Part shown: piece after piece, positions 43,880 through 52,116 of the stretch | Layout: each line of letters begins with the position of its first letter | Numbering within the stretch: the stretch's first letter is position 1 | DNA from: Clostridia bacterium | Lineage (GTDB): Bacteria > Bacillota > Clostridia > Saccharofermentanales > Saccharofermentanaceae | DNA length: 64,000 nucleotides | Assembly (NCBI GenBank): GCA_016287245.1 | Contig: JAEEWG010000014.1 | Coordinates: 1-64,000 of the forward strand | Reading direction: 5' to 3' | Made by a program: the position numbers and the translations under genes | The notes under the pieces: model-generated | Told to the model about the DNA's origin: nothing | What the model saw: the letters and a program-made list of their open reading frames with translations, nothing else | Database searches by the model: none

Positions 43880-44908
43880 TCAGAGATAGCGCAGGAGTTC
43901 CTCTCGGACAGAGTCCATGCGTGCATCCGAGATGCCGAAATCCATGACCTTATAGTTCCAGGCGGAACGGCCGATCCCGTATTTCACGAAGACTTCGTTG
44001 ATCTTCCTGTACCACTTCAGCGCCTCCTCCGGAGCGACACGGTCAATGACACCATACTCACCGCAGTAAAGCGCGACATCCCGCTCCTGCGCGACTGCGA
44101 TCGCCTCGGCGAAGATCTTCTCGAAATACTCGGAAGTCAGCGTCTGCTCCGGGGCAAATCCCTTAAATCCGGTGGTCACCTGCTGGAGATATTTCACACC
44201 CGCCTCGTCCATCTCCTTATACGGCGCATCGATCGAGATGCGGAAGGAAGTGTCCATGGTCGGGATCCACGGCGCGCCCTGATGCGTGAAGATCAGCGGC
44301 TCGTAGCAGTGGAAGTTGTAGATGATGTTCTCGTCGTACGGTGCGGCCAGGTCTTTTACCGAATCCACACTGTTATTCCAGTATCCGCCGACGAGGATCT
44401 TAATGGTCGGAGCTTTTGCCCGGATACGGCGGATGCACTCATAGGAGATCTTGTTCCAAAGGTCGCAGTACTCCTTATCGGTGACTTCGTTCAGCATCTC
44501 AAAAGCCAGCCGGTCTTCGTATTTTCCGAATCTTTCGGCGACTCTTTCCCAGAGCACATAAAAGCGCTCCTGAAGTCTTTCACTGTCGAAGAATCCTTCT
44601 TCGCCGAATGCCGGATCGAAGGAATATCCCATAGTCTTATGCAGGTCCAGTATCATGTTGAGACCATACTTGCCGCACCAGTCGATGGCATCCTGAATGT
44701 GGCCGTAGCCGCTTTCTACCGGATTTCCTTCCTTATCCTCGATCAGTTCATAGTCGAACGGGAGACGGACATGGTCCATGCCCCACTCCTTAATGGTCCT
44801 GATGTCTTCTTCCTTGATAAAAGAACTGTATGTCTCTTCGGTATCGTCACACTGCGATAGCCAGCCGCCTAAGTTAACGCCCTTCTGATATCCTTCCCAG
44901 GTCTTCAT
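43880..44908 (-). CDS. GH5-family glycoside hydrolase, cytoplasmic
   Basis: 342 residues, a single (beta/alpha)8 barrel. The GH5 set is visible: N-terminal GVNLGGWLS, RLPFDYELI, acid/base Glu141 in FEMLNEVTD, His200 in YNFHCYEP and nucleophile Glu284 in YCGEYGVID. There is no signal peptide or binding module, so it acts on imported oligosaccharides, probably beta-glucans or related cello- or manno-oligosaccharides. Exact specificity is not determined. A TAGGAGAAGG site precedes ATG. It is monocistronic, with the promoter at 44943-44971. Confidence 0.88.
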   Translation of the reverse strand: MKTWEGYQKGVNLGGWLSQCDDTEETYSSFIKEEDIRTIKEWGMDHVRLPFDYELIEDKEGNPVESGYGHIQDAIDWCGKYGLNMILDLHKTMGYSFDPAFGEEGFFDSERLQERFYVLWERVAERFGKYEDRLAFEMLNEVTDKEYCDLWNKISYECIRRIRAKAPTIKILVGGYWNNSVDSVKDLAAPYDENIIYNFHCYEPLIFTHQGAPWIPTMDTSFRISIDAPYKEMDEAGVKYLQQVTTGFKGFAPEQTLTSEYFEKIFAEAIAVAQERDVALYCGEYGVIDRVAPEEALKWYRKINEVFVKYGIGRSAWNYKVMDFGISDARMDSVREELLRYL

Positions 44909-44942
44909 GAGTTCCTTCTCCTAACATGTACATGATAGGTCT

Positions 44943-44971
44943 ATTATATCAGAGGAAAACTCGTATGAAAA
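44943..44971 (-). promoter_or_regulatory. Probable promoter of the GH5 gene
   Basis: Minus-strand TTTTCA (44966-44971), 17-nt spacer, perfect TATAAT (44943-44948), about 35 nt before the start codon. No catabolite-repression site of cre type was recognised. Confidence 0.6.
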
Positions 44972-45032
44972 AGCACTTTTGCGAAGCTGTAATGCATGCT
45001 GTCCTTATCCCCTGATTCCCCGCTGTCGCTAT

Positions 45033-47492
45033 TTAATTGCTCTTTTTCAGTTCCTCGTCGATCTCTTCGGCGTAACGCACGGTCTCCATCGCATCTCTAC
45101 AGTACTTGTCCGCTCCAATGGCGTCCGAATATTCCTGCGTCAGGACCGCGCCTCCGACACAGACCTTCGCCCAGGGCGCCTGTTCACGCAGAAGCTTGAT
45201 GGTCTCCTCCATTGCGGGAACGGTCGTCGTCATGAGGGCCGAAAGGCCGACGATCGGGGCGTGCAGACGGATGACCTCATCGACCACCGTCTGTTCCGGC
45301 ACATCTTTTCCGAGGTCGGAAACGGCAAATCCGTAGTTTTCCAAAATGAGTTTGACGATGTTTTTGCCGATATCGTGGATGTCTCCATGCACGGTCGCGA
45401 TGACGAATGCGCAGCGCGAAGATCCTCCGGAAGTCCCGTCGTCACTTGCCGCCATCGCCACCTTTACTTCTTCAAAAGCACTTTTCGCCGCTTCTGCCGC
45501 CATAAGGAGCTGCGGAAGATAAACCTTCTTCTTTTCGAAATCCGCACCGACGATATTGAGTGCCGGGATAACTTCCGACTGGATGATCTCAAGCGGCTTT
45601 TTGTCCGCGAGCATCGCCTTGGTCAGAGAACCAGTCTTTTCCTTAAGGCCTCGGACGATCGCTTTCTGAAGCTCTGTGGAAGGACCTTCGCCGGAACCCG
45701 AAGAAGCGCTTTCCGCGCCTGCGGCCGGCGCAGTTCCCGCCGCCGGGGCAGCCATCGTCGGCGCCGGCAGATTCTGCGCGTAAGTAATATAGTCCATGCA
45801 GTTTTCATCCATGTTGTGAAGCGCACGGAAGGCATGGTAGACATTCATCATCTCCTGGGAATACGGGTTCATGATCGCCGCCGAAAGACCGTCCTGCAGG
45901 CACAGGGCGAAGAAGGTCGACGTGATGATATTTCTGCTCGGAAGTCCAAAAGAAACATTCGAGATACCAAGTGAGGTATTTACTTTCAGATCGTGGCGGA
46001 TACGATGGACCGCCTGCATCGTGGCCAGTGCCGCCGTCGTATCAGCCGAGATCGTCATCGCGAGCGGGTCGAAGATAAGATCTTTCTTATCGATGCCATA
46101 ATCCGCGGCTCTCTTAATGATCTTCTCGGCGATCGCGACACGCTCCTCGGCCGTATCCGGGATACCGCCCTCGTCGAGCGTCAGGGCGACGACGAAACCG
46201 CCATATTTCGCAACGAGCGGGAAGATCACGCTCATGACCTCTTCTTTACCGTTGACAGAGTTGACCATGGCCTTACCGTTATAGGCGCGAAGGCCTGCCT
46301 CCATGGCGACCGGATCGGTCGTATCGAGCTGCAGCGGAAGATCCGTAACGGCTTGAAGCTCACGTACCGCGCGAAGCAGGAAAGCCGGCTCGTCGATCTC
46401 AGGAAGTCCGACGTTAACGTCGAGGAGCTGGACTCCCGCATCCTGCTGTTTCAGCGCTTCGCCTAAGATATAGTCGATATCGTTTTCACGAAGGGCCTGC
46501 TGAAAGCGCTTCTTGCCCGTCGGGTTGATGCGCTCGCCGATCAGGATCGGGCTTTCACCGAACTTGACCGCATGCGTGTAGGACGAAACCAGAGACAGGT
46601 TCTTTTCCGTAACCGGCACCGGCGTAATGGCCTTCGATTTTTCGACCACCGCACGGATATAATCCGGAGTCGTACCGCAGCAGCCGCCGGCGATACGCAC
46701 GCCCTTTTCCAGAAGTTTTCCGACAGATTCGGAGAACTCCGGCGGGAATACGTCATAGACGGTCTTTCCGTTTTCGGATCTCGGAAGACCCGCGTTCGGC
46801 TTCAAAAGCACCGGCACGGATGCATACTCGAGATACTCTTCGACCACGCCGATGAGCTGGTCCGGACCGAGCGAGCAGTTCGCGCCGATCGCATCGGCAT
46901 GCATGCCCTCGAGCATCGCGACCATCGCGGCCGGGGATGCGCCCGTCATGAGTTTTCCGTCGGCACCGTAGGCATTGGAAACAAATACCGGAAGATCCGT
47001 ATTTTCTTTTACCGCAAGGAGCGCGGCCTTGGTATCGTAGCTGTCATTCATGGTCTCGATGAATACGAGATCGACACCTGCGGCAACACCGTATTTCACG
47101 GTCTTAGCGTACATTGCGACCGCGTCTTCGAATTCATAATCGCCATATGGTTTCAGGAGTTTTCCCAAGGGACCGATGTCAAGCGCGACGAACTTCTCCT
47201 GCGTTCCCGTGCTCTGCCGCGCTGCCTCGCGCGCATTTTTGACCGCCGCCGTCACCAGCGTCTCAAGTTCTTCGTTGTCGAACTTTAAGCCGTTGGCACC
47301 GAAGGTATTACTTAAGACAACATTGGAACCTGCATCGTAGTAGGATTTCTGGATGCGGATGATCTCCTCCGGATGCGTGACGTTCCATCTCTCCGGCAGT
47401 TCACCGGGCTGAAGTCCGGCCTCCTGAAGAAGCGTGCCCATTCCTCCGTCGAGAAACAGGAAATGGTCTTTCATGTAGTCGCGTATATTCAT
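45033..47492 (-). CDS. metH: Cobalamin-dependent methionine synthase without reactivation domain
   Basis: 819 residues, shorter than the 1,200 of E. coli MetH. It transfers a methyl group from methyltetrahydrofolate via cobalamin to homocysteine. Order: homocysteine-binding barrel (1 to about 290) with zinc Cys in GANCSLG and IAGGCCGTTP; pterin-binding barrel (about 315-560); helical cap; cobalamin domain with the axial-His motif DIHDIG near 700. The SAM-dependent reactivation domain is absent and appears as a separate protein at 48446. Ala/Pro/Gly-rich linker near 590-620. The start at 47492 has GAGGGG 7 nt upstream; a GTG five codons earlier overlaps it. Confidence 0.92.
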   Translation of the reverse strand: MNIRDYMKDHFLFLDGGMGTLLQEAGLQPGELPERWNVTHPEEIIRIQKSYYDAGSNVVLSNTFGANGLKFDNEELETLVTAAVKNAREAARQSTGTQEKFVALDIGPLGKLLKPYGDYEFEDAVAMYAKTVKYGVAAGVDLVFIETMNDSYDTKAALLAVKENTDLPVFVSNAYGADGKLMTGASPAAMVAMLEGMHADAIGANCSLGPDQLIGVVEEYLEYASVPVLLKPNAGLPRSENGKTVYDVFPPEFSESVGKLLEKGVRIAGGCCGTTPDYIRAVVEKSKAITPVPVTEKNLSLVSSYTHAVKFGESPILIGERINPTGKKRFQQALRENDIDYILGEALKQQDAGVQLLDVNVGLPEIDEPAFLLRAVRELQAVTDLPLQLDTTDPVAMEAGLRAYNGKAMVNSVNGKEEVMSVIFPLVAKYGGFVVALTLDEGGIPDTAEERVAIAEKIIKRAADYGIDKKDLIFDPLAMTISADTTAALATMQAVHRIRHDLKVNTSLGISNVSFGLPSRNIITSTFFALCLQDGLSAAIMNPYSQEMMNVYHAFRALHNMDENCMDYITYAQNLPAPTMAAPAAGTAPAAGAESASSGSGEGPSTELQKAIVRGLKEKTGSLTKAMLADKKPLEIIQSEVIPALNIVGADFEKKKVYLPQLLMAAEAAKSAFEEVKVAMAASDDGTSGGSSRCAFVIATVHGDIHDIGKNIVKLILENYGFAVSDLGKDVPEQTVVDEVIRLHAPIVGLSALMTTTVPAMEETIKLLREQAPWAKVCVGGAVLTQEYSDAIGADKYCRDAMETVRYAEEIDEELKKSN

Positions 47493-47665
47493 ATCGGATC
47501 CCCTCACCAGACAAGTCTATGCGAGGATTGTATCATATTTTCCGAAGACGCGCTTATCCTGCTTTCTTATAAGCGCACTCTATTAAGAATTAGTAAAGAT
47601 GTCCCCATAGCCATTCTAACGCAAGTACAAACATGATACTATGACCGTAAGGACGGGTCGATTGT

Positions 47666-48433
47666 ATGGATATTTCGAAGAAAAAAGCACTATTGATCAT
47701 CATTCCGGCTTTCTGTATCTGGATCGCCGTGCTTGCGTTTTGTTATTCTCTTTTCGCGAAAGGATATAAATACAGTCTGGGGTATGGCGTAATGCTTACT
47801 CCCACGATCACCGACGAAGCCGGTACCTCATTTTTGATAAATTATAAAGATCCGGGGCTCTCTATATACGAATACAGCGTGGGAGATAAGATCTCGTTCT
47901 GCTCTTACGGCCAAGGCTATGTATACATCGGACGCCATGATCCCCAGGTCGATCTCGATAACACGCATATTTTTCATAAAGCAGATGGGAAGAGCACTGA
48001 AGTCTCCAGGGGGGAGCTTTGCGACATCATCCGGAATCTCGAAAAAGGCGCCCCCGAAAACACGGAAATGATCCTGGACATCGATGACTCCGAATTCGTT
48101 TTGTATCCTCTGAAGGGCATCCGCTTTGAAGGCGAGTATGAAGGCACACTGAGCATAACGGATGACTCCATCGGCATCCCTAAGGAATACACAGATTACG
48201 ATGAGTGCGTCAGAAAAGTAGAAAGCGCCCATCAGAATAGACTCATTCTGGCATCGATCGGTGTCATCGCCGTTTATATCGGACTTTCGATACCGTTGAT
48301 CATATTTGCCGTAAAGAAAAAATACGTCGCTCTTTATGTTTACTGCATCTGCGCGCTTCTGATAATCTTGGGTATTTCGTATCAGTACAACGATTTTTCA
48401 CATAGAGCGATCGGAATCAACTGGTATAACTGA
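47666..48433 (+). CDS. Two-helix membrane protein of unknown function
   Basis: 255 residues. A helix at about 8-30 and two close helices near the C-terminus (about 193-213 and 218-238) frame an outside domain of about 160 residues with Asp/Tyr-rich beta strands. It lies on the plus strand between metH and the metH activation gene, with no functional link apparent. Its lower use of the C/G-ending codons typical of neighbours, and its position splitting the methionine genes, hint at insertion, but this is weak evidence. A conserved domain was not recognised. Confidence 0.65.
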   Translation: MDISKKKALLIIIPAFCIWIAVLAFCYSLFAKGYKYSLGYGVMLTPTITDEAGTSFLINYKDPGLSIYEYSVGDKISFCSYGQGYVYIGRHDPQVDLDNTHIFHKADGKSTEVSRGELCDIIRNLEKGAPENTEMILDIDDSEFVLYPLKGIRFEGEYEGTLSITDDSIGIPKEYTDYDECVRKVESAHQNRLILASIGVIAVYIGLSIPLIIFAVKKKYVALYVYCICALLIILGISYQYNDFSHRAIGINWYN

Positions 48434-48445
48434 AAAAGTGACTGA

Positions 48446-49114
48446 TCACTTCGACGCGATCCCGATGATCGCAGTCACGCTCTTGCTCGGCGCCATCAGG
48501 CACGATTCGGAAAGCGTGATGCCGAGTCTTCTCTCAGCATCTAAAAGAGGCAGGAAAACTTTCTGCACTTCGATCGGAAGATCCCCGTATCCCGGCGAAA
48601 AACGCATGCGCGTTTCGCGTCCGGTTTCTTTACTGACCTCTTTCACTTCCTCGTTAAAAGCATCGCACAGGGATTCCACTCTTTCGGCACCTAAGCCCTG
48701 AAGCAGAAGTCCCAGCTTCGGGTCCGCCTTTTCATATCTTCTGATCAGCCGGTCGATCCCGGATCCGATCGTCGCCGCGAAAAGCACCGCCTTATCGCAG
48801 CCTTCAAGATTCTTTTTCAGCTTCTCGGATCTCTGTTCAAAAGGAAAGACCGGAAAGCCGTCCTCATCCCAGGAAAGCGGAACGACCACAAAACCCACGC
48901 GGAAAGAAAGCGCACCGTTTATCAGGGAAAGTGCTTTTTCCATAGAAGAAGCAAGCTCCGGATCCTTCGCGGCGTTCTCCTGTTCGTAAACGGGAATGCA
49001 GGAATAGCGAAGCCACTCGGTCACATTGAGCGAGGGAGTTTCGTAGTCAAGATACTGCGGGATCGTCTGTTTATCGGAGGCCAGCGCCTCCCCGATCAGT
49101 GCTTTACGGTCCAT
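48446..49114 (-). CDS. Methionine synthase activation protein (stand-alone reactivation domain)
   Basis: 222 residues of the stand-alone family corresponding to the C-terminal activation domain of MetH, which binds S-adenosylmethionine and reductively remethylates inactive cob(II)alamin. The signature RMRFSPGYGDLPIEVQKVF near 160-180 corresponds to the R-x3-GYG SAM site, and LLQGLGAERVE lies before it. It starts one base after the metF stop, so the two are cotranscribed. It pairs functionally with the truncated metH at 45033. Confidence 0.88.
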   Translation of the reverse strand: MDRKALIGEALASDKQTIPQYLDYETPSLNVTEWLRYSCIPVYEQENAAKDPELASSMEKALSLINGALSFRVGFVVVPLSWDEDGFPVFPFEQRSEKLKKNLEGCDKAVLFAATIGSGIDRLIRRYEKADPKLGLLLQGLGAERVESLCDAFNEEVKEVSKETGRETRMRFSPGYGDLPIEVQKVFLPLLDAERRLGITLSESCLMAPSKSVTAIIGIASK

Positions 49115-49115
49115 A

Positions 49116-50009
49116 TTACTGCACGCCGTAGTCTTTCCAGAGAATGTTGGAAAGGTTGTTCATGATGGCCTCAGCCACATCCGGCTTGTTCATGGAATAC
49201 ACATGCACGTTCGTCACGCCGTTGGCATAAAGGTCGATGATCTGGTCAGTGGCATATGCGATGCCGGCCTGCTTCATGGATTCCGGATCCTGTCCGAAAT
49301 AATCGACGATCGCCTTAAAGCGCTGCGGCATGAAAGAGCCGCTCAATTTGATCGCCTTTTCGACCTGGATCGCATTCGTGATCGGCATGATGCCCGGAAC
49401 GACCGGGACCGTGATTCCGGCTTCTCTGATCTTGTAGAGGAAGTTATAGAAAAGGTTGTTGTCGAAGACCATCTGGCTGACCAAAAAGTCCGCACCGGCA
49501 TCGACTTTTTCCTTTAAGTACTTAATATCTTCGTGCTGGTTTTGGCTCTCGGGATGGACCTCCGGATAGCAGGCGCCGCCGATACAAAAATCGTAGCCGC
49601 TTTCCTTGATCTCACGGATCAGTTCCACCGCGTGGCGGTAATCCCACTTGCTTCTGTCGGTATTCTCGAGCTCGGGAGTCAGGTCGCCGCGAAGCGCCAT
49701 GATGTTCTGAAGACCTAAGCTATGGATCTCTTCGATCTTATCGTGGATCATGTCCTTGGAGCTACTGACGCAGGTCAGGTGCGCCATGGTCGGCACGCCG
49801 TGCTTTTCCTCGATCGTTTTGGCGATATCGAGGGTAAAGCGGGATGTTCCTCCGCCGGCGCCGTAAGTCACGCTCATGAATGCGGGCTTGCTCTCCGCGA
49901 TCTTTTCGGTCGTTTCCTTCACGCTCTCAAAGGAAGTCTCCTTCTTCGGCGGAAACACTTCAAACGACAGGGACATGCTCTTTTTATTCAGAATATCGAT
50001 GATCTTCAT
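49116..50009 (-). CDS. metF: 5,10-methylenetetrahydrofolate reductase
   Basis: 297 residues, the usual length. MetF reduces 5,10-methylene-THF to 5-methyl-THF with FAD, supplying the methyl donor for MetH. Diagnostic blocks are SFEVFPPKKE (catalytic Glu), MSVTYGAGGGTS, MAHLTCVSSS and IMALRGD, followed by GGACYPEVHPE and the late VPGIMPI. It is first gene of the unit with the metH activation gene. A GGGAGGGG site lies 9 nt before ATG. No zinc-cluster partner MetV is adjacent. No SAM riboswitch or S-box was recognised upstream. Confidence 0.94.
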   Translation of the reverse strand: MKIIDILNKKSMSLSFEVFPPKKETSFESVKETTEKIAESKPAFMSVTYGAGGGTSRFTLDIAKTIEEKHGVPTMAHLTCVSSSKDMIHDKIEEIHSLGLQNIMALRGDLTPELENTDRSKWDYRHAVELIREIKESGYDFCIGGACYPEVHPESQNQHEDIKYLKEKVDAGADFLVSQMVFDNNLFYNFLYKIREAGITVPVVPGIMPITNAIQVEKAIKLSGSFMPQRFKAIVDYFGQDPESMKQAGIAYATDQIIDLYANGVTNVHVYSMNKPDVAEAIMNNLSNILWKDYGVQ

Positions 50010-50047
50010 ATCGGGAATACCCCTCCCAAAGGATAATACGTGTACAC

Positions 50048-50053
50048 ATTATA
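50048..50053 (-). promoter_or_regulatory. Extended -10 of the metF promoter
   Basis: Minus-strand TGC-TATAAT about 40 nt before the metF start. It is flanked by CGTGT and ACACG, which form a short inverted repeat around the -10 and could be an operator. No -35 match of good quality is seen. Confidence 0.55.
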
Positions 50054-50085
50054 GCACACGAACAAAGAAGAAACGGAGCGGAACT

Positions 50086-51633
50086 TTATAGCTCCACGAC
50101 CTTCGTCGCCATCTTCTCGCGGAACCGGACATCGTGCTCGACGATCAGCATGGACGGCTGGTATTCCGAGATCAGTTTTTCGAGCTGCATGCGCGAAAAG
50201 ACATCGACATAATTCAGCGGTTCGTCCCAGATATAAAGGTGCGCCGGCTGAAGAAGGCTCGTCGCGATCAGGACTTTCTTCTTCTGGCCTTCGGAAAAAT
50301 CCTCGATGTTCTTATCGAACTGCACCTGCTCGAGTGAAAGCTGACGGAGCACGGCCAGAAACAGACTGTAATCCACGCCGTTTTCAAAAGCATGCATCCG
50401 TAGGTCGCCGTGAAGATGCGACGTATCCTGATCGATGTACGAGATCTTCAGGTGCGGCGCGGTAAGAAGCGTGCCGTTTAGAAGCAGGTTTCCATCCGTG
50501 GCCCCCTCTTTTGCGGCATCGTGATTATCGTCTGCTGATTTAAGGATCGCCTTGATGAGGCTCGTTTTCCCGCAGCCGTTTCTGCCCTTAAGGAAGACCC
50601 TCTCGCCGTTTCGGATCTCGAAAGTAAGGCCCGTGAACACAGGCTTTTCCGCATCCTTATACTGCAGTGAAAGATCCCTCGTCTCAACAAGTCTGTCCCG
50701 AAAGTGCGTCATCGGCGAAAGCCTCAGATCGCGGATCTGCTCGACATCGTTGAGAAGCCCTTCTTTTTCCCGGATGTTCTTCTCCATGCGCTGCTCGAAG
50801 ACCTTCACGCGCGATTCCATCTTTTTCGTTTTCGCGCCGATATAGGAACGGGTATTTTTCGACCTGTCATGCTCCTTGATCGGGTCATATCCGATCTTCG
50901 TATTCTCGTTTTTCGTCGCCCAGCTTTGGCTCTGCTGCATCGTGCTCTTGAGTCTGCCGATCTCTTTTAGATGCTTCTCGTTTTCCGCCTTTGCGAATGC
51001 ATCCGCGCGCTCCTTATTTTCCCACCAGGAGCTGAAGTTTCCGCTCTGCACGTCGATCGAAGTTTTCTGAATGACCAGCACATGATCGACACAGGCATCG
51101 AGAAGATCTCTGTCGTGCGACACGAGAATGAATCCCTTCTTTTTCGCAAGATAGGATTTCACGAGCTCCCGAGCCTCCTGATCGAGGTGGTTCGTCGGCT
51201 CGTCGATGAGAAGAAAATCATTCTCCCCGGCGAAAAGAACCGCCAGCATGACCTTCGTCTTCTCCCCGAAACTCAGCGTGCGAAGCGGCCGGTATAGAAG
51301 CTCCGGATCGACCGAAAGCTCAGCAAGCTCGCACATGACGCGCCAGTTCTCCACGCCCGGTTTCCATTGTTCCATCAGCTCATCCGCCGTCCGTTCGAGA
51401 TCCTCGGCATCGATCCTGTACGGGAAATAGTCACACCGCACATCGCAGCTGATGGATCCGCTATATTCATATTTTCCCAAAAGGAGATTCAGAAATGTCG
51501 TCTTTCCTTTTCCGTTTCTCCCGATAAACCCCAGTTTCCAGGAAGTATCGAGCGTAAACGAAACGTGTTCGAAGATCGGATCGAAGCTGCTCTCGTAGGA
51601 GAAAGACAGATCATTTACTTTCATTTGTGCCAT
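50086..51633 (-). CDS. ABC-F ATPase, Lsa-like (possible ribosome protection)
   Basis: 515 residues with two ABC cassettes and no membrane domain. Cassette 1: GRNGKGKTT, LSFGE signature, LLIDEPTNHLD. Linker about 190-300, basic and helical. Cassette 2: GRNGCGKTS, FSEGQ signature and YIWDEPLNYVDVFSR, the form typical of Lsa-type ABC-F proteins, which displace lincosamides, pleuromutilins and streptogramin A from ribosomes. Resistance in this host is inferred, not shown. The start has AGAGGACGAAT upstream. Upstream it has a leader ORF and a terminator (51658-51690), a layout expected for antibiotic-responsive attenuation. Confidence 0.88.
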   Translation of the reverse strand: MAQMKVNDLSFSYESSFDPIFEHVSFTLDTSWKLGFIGRNGKGKTTFLNLLLGKYEYSGSISCDVRCDYFPYRIDAEDLERTADELMEQWKPGVENWRVMCELAELSVDPELLYRPLRTLSFGEKTKVMLAVLFAGENDFLLIDEPTNHLDQEARELVKSYLAKKKGFILVSHDRDLLDACVDHVLVIQKTSIDVQSGNFSSWWENKERADAFAKAENEKHLKEIGRLKSTMQQSQSWATKNENTKIGYDPIKEHDRSKNTRSYIGAKTKKMESRVKVFEQRMEKNIREKEGLLNDVEQIRDLRLSPMTHFRDRLVETRDLSLQYKDAEKPVFTGLTFEIRNGERVFLKGRNGCGKTSLIKAILKSADDNHDAAKEGATDGNLLLNGTLLTAPHLKISYIDQDTSHLHGDLRMHAFENGVDYSLFLAVLRQLSLEQVQFDKNIEDFSEGQKKKVLIATSLLQPAHLYIWDEPLNYVDVFSRMQLEKLISEYQPSMLIVEHDVRFREKMATKVVEL

Positions 51634-51657
51634 ATTCGTCCTCTTTCTGCCCGAAAC

Positions 51658-51690
51658 AAAAAGTCCGTTCCCGCATACGCAGAAACAGAC
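51658..51690 (-). terminator. Leader terminator (attenuator) of the ABC-F gene
   Basis: On the minus strand GTCTGTTTCTGC, loop GTAT, GCGGGAACGGAC: 12 bp including three G-T pairs, then TTTTTGTTTC. It stands 25 nt upstream of the ABC-F start, between the leader ORF and the gene, so it must be overcome for expression. Confidence 0.8.
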
Positions 51691-51704
51691 TCACACGATC
51701 CTAT

Positions 51705-51788
51705 TTATCTTTTTACGGAGAATAGGGATAATGACGCGATGATTCCATGAAAGCGCACAAGGGAAGACCTTTTTCGGGTCTTTTCCAT
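51705..51788 (-). CDS. Candidate 27-residue leader peptide of the ABC-F gene
   Basis: Reading frame MEKTRKRSSLVRFHGIIASL and on to KR-stop. A GAAGGA site lies 10 nt before its ATG, and it ends 15 nt before the terminator stem. A second, 11-residue frame (51713-51748, MESSRHYPYSP) overlaps it out of phase but has no ribosome binding site. Ribosome stalling on such a leader would be the switch; this is inferred from layout only. Confidence 0.45.
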   Translation of the reverse strand: MEKTRKRSSLVRFHGIIASLSLFSVKR

Positions 51789-52027
51789 AAAATGTGTATC
51801 CTTCAACGATCATCACTTTCTCATCGGTCTACCTAAATCGCGGACTCCGCGCTCCTTCTTTAAATTTCGAAGATTTCTGCGGCAAAAGATCCGCACGCCC
51901 TCTTCTTTTCTGATACTAACATGCCGAAGTTCTCTTGGCAAGGCGTGTATACTACGAGGCTTATCCAAGGTCATATGATTTAATCTCTCCGTAACCTAAC
52001 CCTCACGCATTTGAAATCCCGACTCCT

Positions 52028-52033
52028 TATAAT
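52028..52033 (+). promoter_or_regulatory. Candidate -10 of the solute-binding lipoprotein gene
   Basis: TATAAT about 85 nt before the start at 52117. The -35 region is weak (ACGCAT at 17 nt), so another activator or start is possible. Confidence 0.4.
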
Positions 52034-52116
52034 GGTAAATGAGGAAGGATCCGCTTTTACCCGGAACGTCAACCTGTTTGGTCATCTTCCGGCATCACCT
52101 GTGAGGGAAATGTATT

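Noticed and set aside
50010..50085. SAM riboswitch upstream of metF
   Set aside because: The leader is only about 35 nt long and has none of the S-box helices; likewise none before metH.
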